DNA of 64,000 nt, taken from the NCBI GenBank assembly GCA_028751875.1, contig CM054138.1, positions 42,833,236 through 42,897,235 of the forward strand, written 5' to 3'. The DNA comes from Rapana venosa. Taxonomy: Eukaryota > Mollusca > Gastropoda > Neogastropoda > Muricidae. Both the position numbers and the translations under genes were made by a program. Under the pieces are notes generated by a model. It had not been told where the DNA came from. It was given only the letters and a program-made list of their open reading frames with translations, and searched no databases. Shown here in pieces: positions 11,490 through 22,199 of this stretch (the stretch's first letter is position 1; each line of letters opens with the position of its first letter).

Positions 11490-11902
11490 AATTGCCTATT
11501 GGTTAACCAAGCTTCTGTGCTAAGAAATATGCAATTGTCATGCCCACCTCAATGAATGCAATATCACCCTTCTTCTGGGTTTCGTGGGCTGATAATAATC
11601 ACAAGCTGTGGTTTAGTAATAGGAAATAGTTGTCTGCCTGTCACAATGTAGTACTTCTTAATTGCCAACATCAGAAAAGGTTTTTGTGGCATGTCCTTGT
11701 TCACAAGTTTTTCATTAATAAAGTCTAACTGAGCAATTCTTTGTCTTTCCTATTCTGCCTGTGATCTGTTCAGTTGTTCTATTGCTTTATCGTGTCTCTT
11801 CCTTTCTTCATCTGTATGAAGTTTAGAAAACAAGTAGTTGCTACCTGTAAAAGCAAGTGCGTTAACTACAGCACCACCAACCATCATCACTAAGGAAGCC
11901 AT
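11490..11902 (-). pseudogene. Polinton-associated small protein, MASLV type
   Basis: From ATG 11902-11900 the minus strand reads MASLVMMVGGAVVNALAFTG, a hydrophobic N-terminus. It then reads KLHTDEERKRHDKAIEQLNR, a charged coiled-coil-like stretch, a TAG stop, and in the same frame RQRIAQLDFINEKLVNKD. After that come ITKPQLVII and a frame change near 11570. A small membrane-associated protein like this is found next to Polinton integrase genes in invertebrate genomes. Its biochemical role is not known to me. The stop and the frameshift mark it as decayed. Confidence 0.6.
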
Positions 11903-11913
11903 TGTGGTTCTAC

Positions 11914-12149
11914 TTATGGGCTAATATTTTCTGGAATGATTCCCTGTTTAACCAAGAAGTCTTTTGAAGCAATGGATGCTGTTACAACTGCAACTAGCTT
12001 GGCGCTGTCCTCAAAGTCTAGTTTTCCTAGATCAGCAGGGCTTCATTTTCAGAAGGTTCTTTCCCAGCATAGTATAGCCAACACTGAGACCACCCACCAA
12101 TAACGGCCGCGTGGTAGACCAAATTAACCGCTGTCTTTTCTGTACTCAT
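11914..12149 (-). pseudogene. Polinton-associated small membrane protein, MSTEK type
   Basis: From ATG 12149-12147: MSTEKTAVNLVYHAAVIGG, then the frame slips, then LDFEDSAKLVAVVTASIAS and VKQGIIPENISP before a TAA at 11914-11916. Both ends are in good frame and only the middle (about 12030-12090) is scrambled by small indels, so the open ends probably belong to one short gene of about 75-80 codons. Two hydrophobic stretches suggest a membrane protein. It lies 11 bp upstream of the MASLV-type ATG, the tight same-strand packing of a Polinton. Confidence 0.6.
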
Positions 12150-12184
12150 ATTTCTACTATACCTATAAATTAAATATTCATATA

Positions 12185-12520
12185 ACTATATTAATACATT
12201 TTGAATGGGTCCCTGTCAGGCTGATTGCTTTGCAATGGTTGTGGCTGTGGTTTTGGCTTTTGTTTCTTGCAACAGTTCTTGCTTGTTGGTCGATTGTTGC
12301 TCCATACTCTATAAGCTGTATAACCAATGCCAATAAGAGTTATGCCGTATAACAAGTAAGACTGAATATTTGTTTTTTGTGGTGTGTCTTTTTTTTTGGT
12401 GTTTATATAGGCATCTGTTTTTCTTATGCTTCTCCGGATATGATCTTTTGCTTTGCTCGATTACTAAGTTTTTTCTGTCGATTCCATTTGGCCAACCTCT
12501 TGCCAGCTTCAACTCTCCCA
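12185..12520 (-). pseudogene. Polinton-associated basic membrane protein
   Basis: On the minus strand 12512-12380 reads KLARGWPNGIDRKNLV and a lysine-rich stretch. In a second frame LLYGITLIGIGYTAYRVW (one transmembrane segment) is followed by a tail rich in K, P and Q (KPKPQPQPLQ) ending at a stop near 12190. Same strand and order as the other Polinton genes. A frame change lies between the two parts. Function unknown. Confidence 0.5.
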
Positions 12521-12619
12521 GGGCTCTTACTACTTTTGAGAACAGTTGTGACTTGTGGAAGGGTCTGCTGTGATTCCTGTTGCGCTTGGTTTGTCACATT
12601 CTCCTGTGCTTCCTGTTGG

Positions 12620-13080
12620 TTGTCACTGTGTTTTGTGCTCCATCTTTCTCTATGTGGTTAAATTTTATATGATTTAAAGTTATCATACTAGCAACTACTG
12701 GTGCTAACAGGGTGCCAAAACGATAATACATCTCACAGGCAAGTGCCTCCAGCGTCTTAGACAAAACAGGATCTTGTGACAGGTCATAATTATGCTAAGT
12801 CAGCTTCTGAGTCCACATTAAAGAACCTACTTGTTGCTTTAGCATATATACCAATGACTGTATGCCCTAGGCTTCTCACCATTTTTGCTCCAAGAAGGGA
12901 TTCATACCTAGTATAATACTTAATAATGTCTTGTGGTGATAACTGCTGTACCTGTTCATGGTTAGTTGTGTTCCTAAGTAATGCTTTGTTTTACCACAAG
13001 AGAGATGTCATATGCAAAAGTTCGTTGCAATTCATATTGTCTATCTTTTTCAATATATTTTATATTAAACAATTATTGAA
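12620..13080 (-). pseudogene. Polinton-associated protein, partial
   Basis: Minus-strand translation near 12990-12820 gives VQQLSPQDIIKYYTRYESLL, then GAKMVRSLGHTVIGIYAKAT and VDSEADLA. Further frames follow past 12780 (stops and slips) up to a hydrophobic end near 12680. This is the conserved core of another protein regularly coded next to the Polinton integrase. I do not know its function. Capsid, ATPase, protease and polymerase genes of a full Polinton are not in the window, so only one end of the element is present. Confidence 0.5.
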
Positions 13081-13084
13081 TAAG

Positions 13085-13310
13085 TTCTTATCAGGTTCTT
13101 TGTTATGTTCTTGTTAGATTCTTGCCAGGTTCTTGTTATGTTCTTGTTTGGTTGTTTTAGTTCTTGTTATGTTCTTGTTTTAGCTCTTGTAAGGTTCTTG
13201 TTTTAGTTCTTGTCAGGTTCTTGTTAGGTTCTTGTTTTAGCTCTTAAATAAGTATTTATTAAGTTGTTAAATAAGTATTTGTTAAGTTCTTGCCAGGTTC
13301 TTAAATGTTT
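13085..13310. repeat. Degenerate GTTCTTGTTAG minisatellite
   Basis: At least 15 units built around GTTCTTG, spaced 10-17 bp, with variants GTTCTTGTTATGTTC, GTTCTTGTTTTAG and GTTCTTGCCAG. It lies directly beyond the last Polinton gene, where subterminal tandem repeats of such elements often sit. Whether it is part of the Polinton terminus is inference. Confidence 0.8.
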
Positions 13311-13395
13311 TATTCAAATAAAACTTGTTTTAGCATAAATTCTCATAATTTTATGTTTTACCCATTACAAATAAGATGGTATCACTTTCATTTTT

Positions 13396-13563
13396 AGTAG
13401 AGAGATTGGCTAAATGGGCATTGAGGGTAAATCACGATATTTTGTACAAATCTACGCAGCTTTGGCCCAGAGTGGGAATAGCTACGGAGGGCCAAAGTTG
13501 CCGCGATTTGTACAAAAACACGATGAATGAGCCTGAATGCCCATTTAGCCTATCTCTACAGCA
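13396..13563. mobile_element. Palindromic foldback or MITE-like element
   Basis: Left arm 13396-13468 and right arm 13489-13563 are imperfect reverse complements. GGCTAAATGGGCATT pairs with AATGCCCATTTAGCC, TTGTACAAAT with ATTTGTACAA, and CTTTGGCCC with GGGCCAAAG. The loop is only about 20 bp. No coding capacity. A non-autonomous DNA transposon or foldback element is the simplest reading. Confidence 0.8.
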
Positions 13564-13763
13564 TAAAAATTGTAGTTTTTAAAAAACAAACAAACATAGG
13601 AGTAGAACATTCTAATAAAACACAACTACATTACCCAGCTGTCAAGTTCAGGATCAATCTTAAAAGCTTCTGTTTGTTATAAAAAATGACAGCGAGATGA
13701 ACTGTTTCACTGCAAGGGACCAAAACTACTGTTAAAGTTTATGTTGAAAGAACCATTTTTGTA

Positions 13764-13823
<60 letters not shown>

Positions 13824-13972
13824 TAATAATAATAATAATAATGATAATAATTATGATCATGACAATAATAATATGGAATTTTTAGAGCTCCGAATCATGT
13901 AAAGCAAACAAAGCGCTCGCATTCGAATCATTCACACACATGCAACCCTTCACAAAACATTAACAGATTTTA

Positions 13973-14020
<48 letters not shown>

Positions 14021-14130
14021 GCTTAGGCAAGGATGTCTCTTGAAAGTAGGAATAGATATGAAGTGTAGCTATGGGGGAAGATACTATGTGTCTTGAAGCT
14101 CGATTTGAAAGTATCAAATGTAGGCATAAA
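13764..14130 (-). mobile_element. CR1/L2-like LINE 3' end with (ATT)n tail
   Basis: On the minus strand this is the end of the LINE found nearly whole at 40325-42470. It has the last codons of the RT protein (around 14100, matching the TTTGATTCTTTCAAATC area), a 3' UTR containing GCGCT, and a long (ATT)n tail that appears as (AAT)n at 13764-13850. A (CA)n microsatellite (13978-14019) has grown inside the 3' UTR. Confidence 0.7.
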
Positions 14131-14199
14131 TACACGTGTTTGTTCAAGAACTTCTTGTACATCAAGGTTTTCATCAAATTTCAATTACTTAGGGGGTTA

Positions 14200-15825
14200 G
14201 CATCATGAGCTCCCGCCTCGCATTAAACTTTTTTATTTTTTTATTTTTTACTATATTACAGGTCCAGTAAATTTTTCTTTCTCAAAGTTTGGATTCATCC
14301 AAAGCAGAAATTCTTAGTTGTCAAAATTAGGGTAAGGAGGTGACCAACCATGCTTGGCTACATGCATGTTTTGTTTTGTTTTTATTTGATTTCGTTTAGG
14401 GCTTTGTTTTTTTTTTTTTTTTTCTGGGGATTGGGTTTTGGGTTTTTTGTGTTTTTTGCTTTTGGCTGTCTCATCCCGTATGACCTGTTTTTACTTTTTT
14501 AAACCTCCCCCCTTTCTTTTCCCTCCGCCCACCCCATCCACATTTTTTGGCTATCCTCGGGGGTCAGAAATGCAAAAGGATCCTATTATGTCAGCTGCCG
14601 TTGGCCACCACCAAACGTGCCTGACTACTCTGATCACTTTGGGGGGAGCTGGGGGTGCCTTTCGACTAAAAATCACAGGAACCCCTACTAAGCCCCCCCC
14701 TATTGACATAGTAAAAACTCTTTTTATTTCATTTTTTATTTTTTTATACCACAAAATCACAATTTCTCGCGTGAAATTCAGGCTGCTCTCCCCGGGAGAG
14801 CACGTCGCCACAAGAGCAGCGCCCACCTTTTTCTTTTTTTTTTTTGGTCTGAAACTCTATTCTTTCCATCAATGGCTTTTTTCAAAGAATTTTAAACCCA
14901 ACTGAGTGAGACCCCACATGGGTGGCAACCACCACAACCGTCCCTAAAAAACCCCTTCTCGTGTGAGCACCAACCCGAAGGCTTTGGCACAAAATCAGCA
15001 CAAGTACAGAAATATATGAAAAACGAAACGTTATCAGAACCAGAGCACGGATTCATCGAAGAAGACTTTCTTTTCTAAACTGCAAAAATTTTATAACATG
15101 ATGACGAGAATGAACTTTTATCTTCTATAAAGTGCATGTGTTTTGGGATATGGACGGGCTTATCTCGCTTCTGCTTGAATATCTTTGCTAAACTAAACCC
15201 AATTATACAACACCTCCTTTTTGGCCGGGTTTTTCAATTAAGCACACTCTAAAAATTGAAAATCATTACGCGGAGAAGTTTTGATGAGGGTTGTAGTTTT
15301 CCTAAAAGCCCCCTAGCAAACTTACTCTGGGGGGGCCGCCGGAGCCAAAAGCCCCCTTTAATCTCATATAGGTTTCAAACCACAACGTCCATTTTTTTAC
15401 CCAAGGCACAGCTTTAATTTCTTGCTAGACCCAATAAAAACCCTACTCGATCACTACGAAAACCCTCGCTGTTTGGGGAGGTAGTATGGGACGGGGAAGA
15501 CACTTGATTTTACAGCAAACTCTATTTCAAAAACAGTTTCATTAGTAACAATAACTTTTGCGTTGTTTTGCCTTTCCTTTCTTTTCAACCTCCCAACCAG
15601 ACTTCCTGGACAATCCAAACAAGATGGCCAACGCTTTCAGGGTAGCAGGGATTTTGGTTTCTTAATTTTTGGTACTTCTCGCTCCAGCCTGAAAAACCCT
15701 TAGTTGATGGCCCCATGTCATGTCCCTATATCTGGCCACCAAAATTGGGGGGTACTACGTGACTCCTCAACTGACTCAGCAGTAAGTAAACCCTTGGGGA
15801 TGAGCTTAAACTGAGGCCCCATTCA
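14200..15825. other. No gene recognised; low-quality, homopolymer-rich DNA
   Basis: No host or element protein can be followed. Runs such as T20, A8, G7 and C8 are unusually common from here to about 27000, and related repeat copies inside the block are shredded by indels at those runs. This looks like poorly corrected consensus sequence as much as biology. Confidence 0.5.
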
Positions 15826-16016
15826 AAAGCATGAGAACATCTTGCCACGACTTAAATCCTGTTCCGTTTTTTGGGAAGAGTAGCTATTGTGTGCCAGTAA
15901 AAAACGAGACAAATTACAAACCGCATACACACGGGACGGATGTAAAAAAAGCACATGAGTGCTTATTTCATTTCCTCGATATAAAAGAATAAAAGAAAAA
16001 AAAAGAAATATGCAAA
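15826..16016 (+). mobile_element. tRNA-SINE body fragment, copy 1
   Basis: Matches the body shared by the SINE family described at 37765-38105: AATCCTGTTCCG, ATTGTGTGCC, CGCATACACACGGG, AAAAAGCACATGAGTGCTTA, then TCCTCGATATAAAAGAAT. Head missing and several indels. Confidence 0.8.
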
Positions 16017-16439
16017 CCAGGCTGCGAACTGAATCTTCATCGGGGTTGTAAACCTTTACTCTCAAGGAGTTTCAATTTAAAAAATATTAAAAAAAACTCC
16101 CCTACCCCAAAAGGGTCCATAAGTTGGTAAAACCCTAAACAGAATCCTAGTCACCCCCCTAGCTTTCCATGCCTTTTACTACCCAAAAGGGAATTAGGAA
16201 TCGCCTACTTATTTGGGAGGGGAGGGTTGAGGAGGGATAAAAAAAAAAAATCAAGAAAAAAATGAAAGAAAAAAAAGAAGAAGTAAAACCTCAACCACTC
16301 AGAAGCCCCCTGAATACACATGACTGCAACAAACAAAAACTTTAATCAATGCGACCTAAAGGTTTCCCAAATCCAACCCCCGTCCAGTCGGGGGGAAACG
16401 GAAACAGGTAAAAGCTGTAACGGGGCCTGGTGAACTGTA

Positions 16440-19345
16440 CGGGCCCTGAAAACCCGCATGGATTTATCAACTGCAAGAAAACGAAAAGAGAACAAACGGG
16501 GGAACCCAAACGCAAACCCTCGAAAGGGAAACGGACTCGAGATGGGAAACAGTACAATGGAACAGGGAACATCTGCGCCAACAAACAAGGAACCAAAAAT
16601 TGGGGGAATCATGCCCCAAAGAAAGATCTCCATCGGGGGAATTTCAGACCAGGAAAAAGGAAAGAAGAAAAAAAAATCCATTCAATTTTTGTTCCATCTG
16701 AGTGGAGTCGGGAAAACCAAGACAAGCATGGGTGGATTCATCCTACACCCAACAACAAAAAACCAGACGCAGAACACAAACAGAAAGACTGATTAAAATG
16801 GTGTAAGAAATCCAACAAAATCTCTACTTATCCAAGCATTGCCCCGTTAAGATTCGTACTCAAAAAGGGGAAAAGACCCCTTCTATCAAGCTCTCCGACC
16901 TCATAACACACCCCTGACAAAGGGGACCGTAGCAGGTGTTTTCAACGCAGAGTTGGGAGAGAAGAAACCCTGGACAAAACTTTTGCCCCCCCACAGTGCC
17001 CAAAGAAAACCTTGCAATTACAACGGGAACCACGTGCTGAACTGTGCAAGCATGACTGATCATCACCACCCCCTTTTTTCCAAAACCCACCTCCAAATTT
17101 ACACCTGGGGCAATAAAGACCTCAACACTCGTCTCAAATCGACTTTAAACTTGCAAAATCTAGAACACGTACCCCAAAGACTCAAAGCCTCCCCCAAAGC
17201 CAACCTTTACACTGACCACAGCCTGTCTTCTATCCTCCATACTCAGAAGAAGAAAATAACAACTCAGAAAGAAAACCCGCCTGAAAAGAAACCTTTTAAA
17301 ATGGAAAGAAAGAAGGCAAGAAAGATCCTATCTACAATTAGGGAAACTTGACTCCATTTATACAACATTTTCCCAAAATGGAGCAATCGGGGCACCTTCA
17401 AAACCACTCTATTTAACACTTAAGGGAAGTTTTTCGGGACAAAAAAAGTGGGGGTAAAAAAAAGGGAAACACGCTTGGGGAACCAAGAGGGGAAGGGAAC
17501 CATCAAGAATAAAAAACAGCTAAAAAAAGCTTGGGCAAGACCAAAACAGAAGAGGACACTCAAGTACAAGTCGCAAGAAGACATAGCAAAAAGTGTTGTG
17601 AAAAACCTCTTTAAAGAAAAATTTTGGGCGACTTAGGGGAGAAGTAAGTGAAATTTTTAAGAACCCCCAAGAGAATTTTTCAAGTGTGAAGACAATGAAG
17701 TAAAAGAGAGCCATTCAATCCAACAACATAGTAAATGATGCAAAAGGGAAGGGACGCACAAAGAGAGGAAAATTTTGAAACAGGAAAAATTATTTTAAAG
17801 ACTTTTAAAAACCCCTCGGAGCCAAGCCCCCCACTCTCATTTCTCACCACGCATAAAACCAGTTAGATCCCAAATCCTTGAACGAAACAAGAAAAGCAAT
17901 TAAACCACCCAAAGGCAAAGCGGCAGGAGACGGCATAACAAATGAAGCCATCCTTGCATGCCGAGAAACGGGATTTAAAGGGCCCCCATCATCTTCCAGA
18001 AAGCATGGAAAGGGGGAAAATACCAATGGACTGGGAAAAAGCAATAGTGGTGCCAATTTGGAAGAAGAAGGGCAGCAAGAGAGACTGCAGACCTACGAGG
18101 CATTTCACTCTCACATGAGGGAAAAGTTTCAAAAAACTGGAACAGGCACAAGAGCCAAAGCAGAACACCTATGAGCAAAAGCCCATTTGGCTTTTGGAAA
18201 GGAAGAGGTGCACAGAGCCTTTTTCGCACTCCGACAGCTGTTGAAAGAGCCTTTGAAACAACCAAGACCGCATACAGTATTCTTTCAAGAAAAAGCTTCG
18301 ACCATCAACAGAGACAACTCGGAAGATCCTGGAGCAGTACACGTAAGGGGGAGTTGCTTGATAACATCAGAGCAAACTAGCAACATATGAGTGCAGTCCA
18401 ACAGCCCTGGAAAATCCGAATGGTTCCCGGTTACATCGGGGTCGGGAAGGCTGCGTACTCTCTCCCCTTTTCTTTGTGATCTACATGGGCCGATTAAAAG
18501 GAACCAACCCAACTTGAGGCCCGAATGAAAATATTATTTTTCGACGAAAAAGTCCTTAATGAATCCGAACAAAGCACCTTTCAAGAACACACAGACCAAC
18601 TCAACACAACTGCGAAGGGGGTTTACATGAAGATCATATCACCAAAAAAGAAGTTTTTCTGTCAGCAAAATCCAGGGAAAACGGAAAACAACATCAACGG
18701 CACCCATTGAAAAAAGACCAAAGAAATTTTAAAAACCTTTTTGGGACCTCTTCACGAAATGGAAAATTGGACAGAGGATAAAACAAGTGCCAGAAAAACA
18801 AAAGCAGTCATTACCAACCCCCCCCCTTTTAAAAACTTCCCCGCATCCCAAAGGCACCCAAAGGGAAAAATCATCAACGCCCCTTCGTTTCCCAAAACTC
18901 ACAAAAACCCGGTCAACATGGGCCCAAAAAAGCCTTAGAGAGAAAATTGGTCACATGGAAATGCGTGCCGAAAAAGCTGTCAACAAACCAACCACAAGAT
19001 CAGAAAAGGTGATCAAGACATGTCGGGCTAACACCATTCTCCCCAATCGAAAAACAAAGGGTCAGGGTGTTTGGTCACCCCACAAATGCCCCCCCAACCA
19101 ACCCCCCTACGCTACCCACCAAACACAAAGGGTGGAAAGCCAGATGTAGACCAAGGAGACGATGGACGACTCCGTGGCTGACACCCTGCGACCCCCGACC
19201 TTCACTCATTTAACCTCCCCTAGCTGCAACAAAGCTGTTCCCCCGCGACCCGAAAGGCAACCCCGGCAGATGAAAAAAAAGAAAAGAAAGAAGAAGCACT
19301 CCAAAACCCACAAGTTTGGGTTTACAAAAAATATTTCTCTAGATA
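16440..19345 (+). mobile_element. Endonuclease/RT LINE, decayed copy 1
   Basis: A non-LTR retrotransposon coding an endonuclease and a reverse transcriptase, heavily frameshifted. Near 16700 HLSGVGKTKTSMGGFILHP lies in the endonuclease. At about 17235-17330 a basic linker is seen. At about 17905 GKAAGDGITNEAILAC is the start of the RT fingers, with a P lost before the D. SHMREKFQ and FGFWKGRGAQ (18115-18220) mark the next RT motif. EHTDQLNTTAKG follows at about 18590. MRAEKAVNKPTTRSEKVI (18960) is the C-terminal domain and MDDSVADTLRPP (19162) its end. The tail is GAA-rich (about 19270-19300). The same protein is repeated at 22200-24985 in the same orientation. RTE-like clade is my best guess. 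Confidence 0.7.
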
Positions 19346-19359
19346 CAAACTACTAACCA

Positions 19360-22195
19360 AAACAAAGATTCAGATCAATACATCATTGTAAGACAATTAT
19401 ATTAAACTTATTTCCCACCTAACAAAATTAGTCAAGAATCACTTGATTAACAAAAAGAGTACTGAGGGGCATAAAGCCTACTCCAAGTCACATATACCTA
19501 CAAATCGTTTCAAAATCGGGAGACACCACCAACTGTGCCAGGCTCGTTTTTTGCGGGGGGCTTTAACCAATTGGGCAAACACTTTTCCTATGCACGAAAA
19601 GTAGATTTTTGCACCCCTTTTAAAGGCCACACCTCATGTCTGACAGTATCTTGTATCGGGGTGTTGTGCAAAGGGGAATTTATAGACTTCAGTCTTTTAA
19701 AAACACGATAATTCAAAACAACAACAAAAACATTGACTAAAACAAACTTCCCACATTTTTTTTCTGTGTTCGGGCAATCACACTTTCCCTTATTACTAAA
19801 ACATGCTTAAAACCTCTAAATAAAACAAATTCTTCTAAACCTCTAAATTAACTATTCTGAAAAAACTTGGGGTTTTTAAAAGATATTAAAGAAAAAAAAA
19901 CCTCCTTAATGGGAAACACAAAATTTCAGGCAATGAACTTCTTCTCCACAAAAAGGGGGACACTGACACTTTTTTCCTTGTGTTTTTTCTTGGATCTTAT
20001 AGTCATACCCCACAACGGGGCATCTAAAAAATAAAACCATTTCGTGAAGACTAGCCCTGACTATGTGGTTTTGAACAAATTTGGTAGGTTTTTACATTTT
20101 TAATTTTTTCAGAAACCTGACCGAAATAGCATGCGCTGGGGAAATAAAAGCAATCCTCTTTTGATGATATTCCAAATTTAATTGTGACAAAAACCTGGTA
20201 TTTCGTTTTCCTCAATCCCAAAAAAAAGTGCCATGCATTTTTTATATTAAAAAAAAATCTTTTAAAATCACCAATTTTTTTTTTCGACTGGCCTGTAACA
20301 CATGGCCCCCAAAATTAAACCAGTGTGCAGCCTCAAGAATTTTTAAAAACAAGGGGATTTAACTCCTTTAAAAGCTTGAATATCATACTCCACTTACCAA
20401 AATTTATTTTTTAAAAGCTCCTTTTTTGTGAAGGGTTTACAGACAATTTTTATAAATTAAAAAGGTTTTTCATGTCAAAAAAGGGGGTTGTACAGTGTTT
20501 TTCACAGAAACTTAAACTATTTGGGCCTTTGGGTGTTTCAGAGTCGATTTTCTAAGTTTCAGCAAGAAAAAGGGCTGTGTTTAAATTGTTGAAAGGATAT
20601 GTCAAGAGTTTATTTTCACAAAAACTGAAAAATTTGTCAGTGCACAAAAATTTTTTTACATGCAAATTTGTTTGGTGAAATGCCAAGTTTATTATATTTA
20701 CTACGGTATATTTTATTACTACGGTATATTTTTTTCTAATGAAAATTAGGCACTTTTCACTAACAAATCAATGGGGTTTGTTTTTTTTAAAGGGGTGAAA
20801 ATTTACCACCACTAGTTAGAATGCCTGTTACCCCCACTTTTAGGTGTATTGGCTAAACATAATCCCCTAAGGTATTGTTAAAAAAACTTTTTAATCACAA
20901 TTTTTGCCTTTGGCTGGGCAGGTCGGGATTTTATGACTAAATCCCCCCCTTTTAGTTAGGCTGGGGACTGAGAGGAAAAAGTTAAAATTGGAGTGTCTAA
21001 AAACAAAAACTTTTTAAGTTAAACTGATGAAGGAAACTAAAGAAAAAAATAAAAAGGGAACAAGACAGAAAACCAAAAGAAAAATAAAAAATAAATAAAT
21101 AAAAAAGGAAGGGGTAAAAAGAAGGTTAAAAATAGGGGAGGAAATAACAATATTGTGAAGGAAAGTGCAACAATAAGCAATAGGGTGCCCTTTCAAAAAA
21201 TGGACCCCTTTAAAATACGGGGGAGTAAAATTTTTTCAAAACAATTTTTTTTCTTTAACAAATAGGGGCCTGTTGTCTTGTCACAGCATTATGGGCTTTT
21301 CACCCCAAAATAATATTTAAAAGTAAATAACTATACCCCGATGAACTTGGAAAAAACAACCATGTGCCTTAGAAAGGGGAAGACACATTCTGAAAAAACT
21401 TTTTATCATGAACTTCTGGGTTGGCCAAGCCCGAAAGAAAAAGGAGAAAATTTGAACTCGGAGAGTGTTTTTAAAGTTAGAACATTATTGAGACATTGAG
21501 TATTGTGAAGTTTCCATTTAACTTGACGTTTTATGATTTGATAGTTTATTTGTGCATAACGTAAAAATTTAAATTTGGCCTAATTAAAATAAATAAAACC
21601 CTTGTAAGGGAGAGGGAATTAAAACATTTGGGCCCTTTGGGGTTTAATGGAAAGAGAGTGTGATGTGCGGGAGGCTCTGCAAGTATAGTGTATAAAGAGT
21701 ATGACGGTACATGACAGGCTATTTTTGGGCATACGGGCCCAACACAAAGTACACAATTGCAGATGGCAAAAAAAATATTGAAGACAGAGACTGAATTTTC
21801 TCTTTCCCATAGTTTTGAGGTGCATCATCTTCAGCAAGCTGAAACTCAGCTACTCCGAAGACTTCTCAAGATGGCTTGTACGACAAATCAAACTTTTTTT
21901 TAAAAAATTTTTTAAAGGGCCCCTAGTAAAAAACAAAAGAAAGACTCTGCTCAACCATTTGGCAAAGAACATTTTTCAAGTGTAAGAGGAAAGGATTTTT
22001 TTCTTTTTGTCTCATTTTTCAAATGTACAAAAACAACCACTTAAAGTCTTTCTGTCATGTATTTTGGGAAATACCCCAAATGGGAAATTAAAAATTTAGT
22101 ACCACCTTTTAAAAAAACGAAGTTGAATGGAAACCCATAGGGGAGTTGGAGAGAGAAGGGGGTGGTGTCCATACTCTGTCCTTCTGTTTTTCCCT
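19360..22195. other. No gene recognised; AT-rich spacer between LINE copies
   Basis: About 2.8 kb of AT-rich sequence with many A, T, C and G homopolymers. Only small items stand out: two direct ACTACGGTATATTTT units at about 20700-20735 and an A-rich tract at about 21040-21110. Reading frames are short. The low quality of the block may hide features. Confidence 0.45.
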
Positions 22196-22199
22196 CCTT

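Noticed and set aside
18285..18512. Host gene on the minus strand inside the LINE copy
   Set aside because: It is the reverse-strand shadow of the RT coding region of LINE copy 1.
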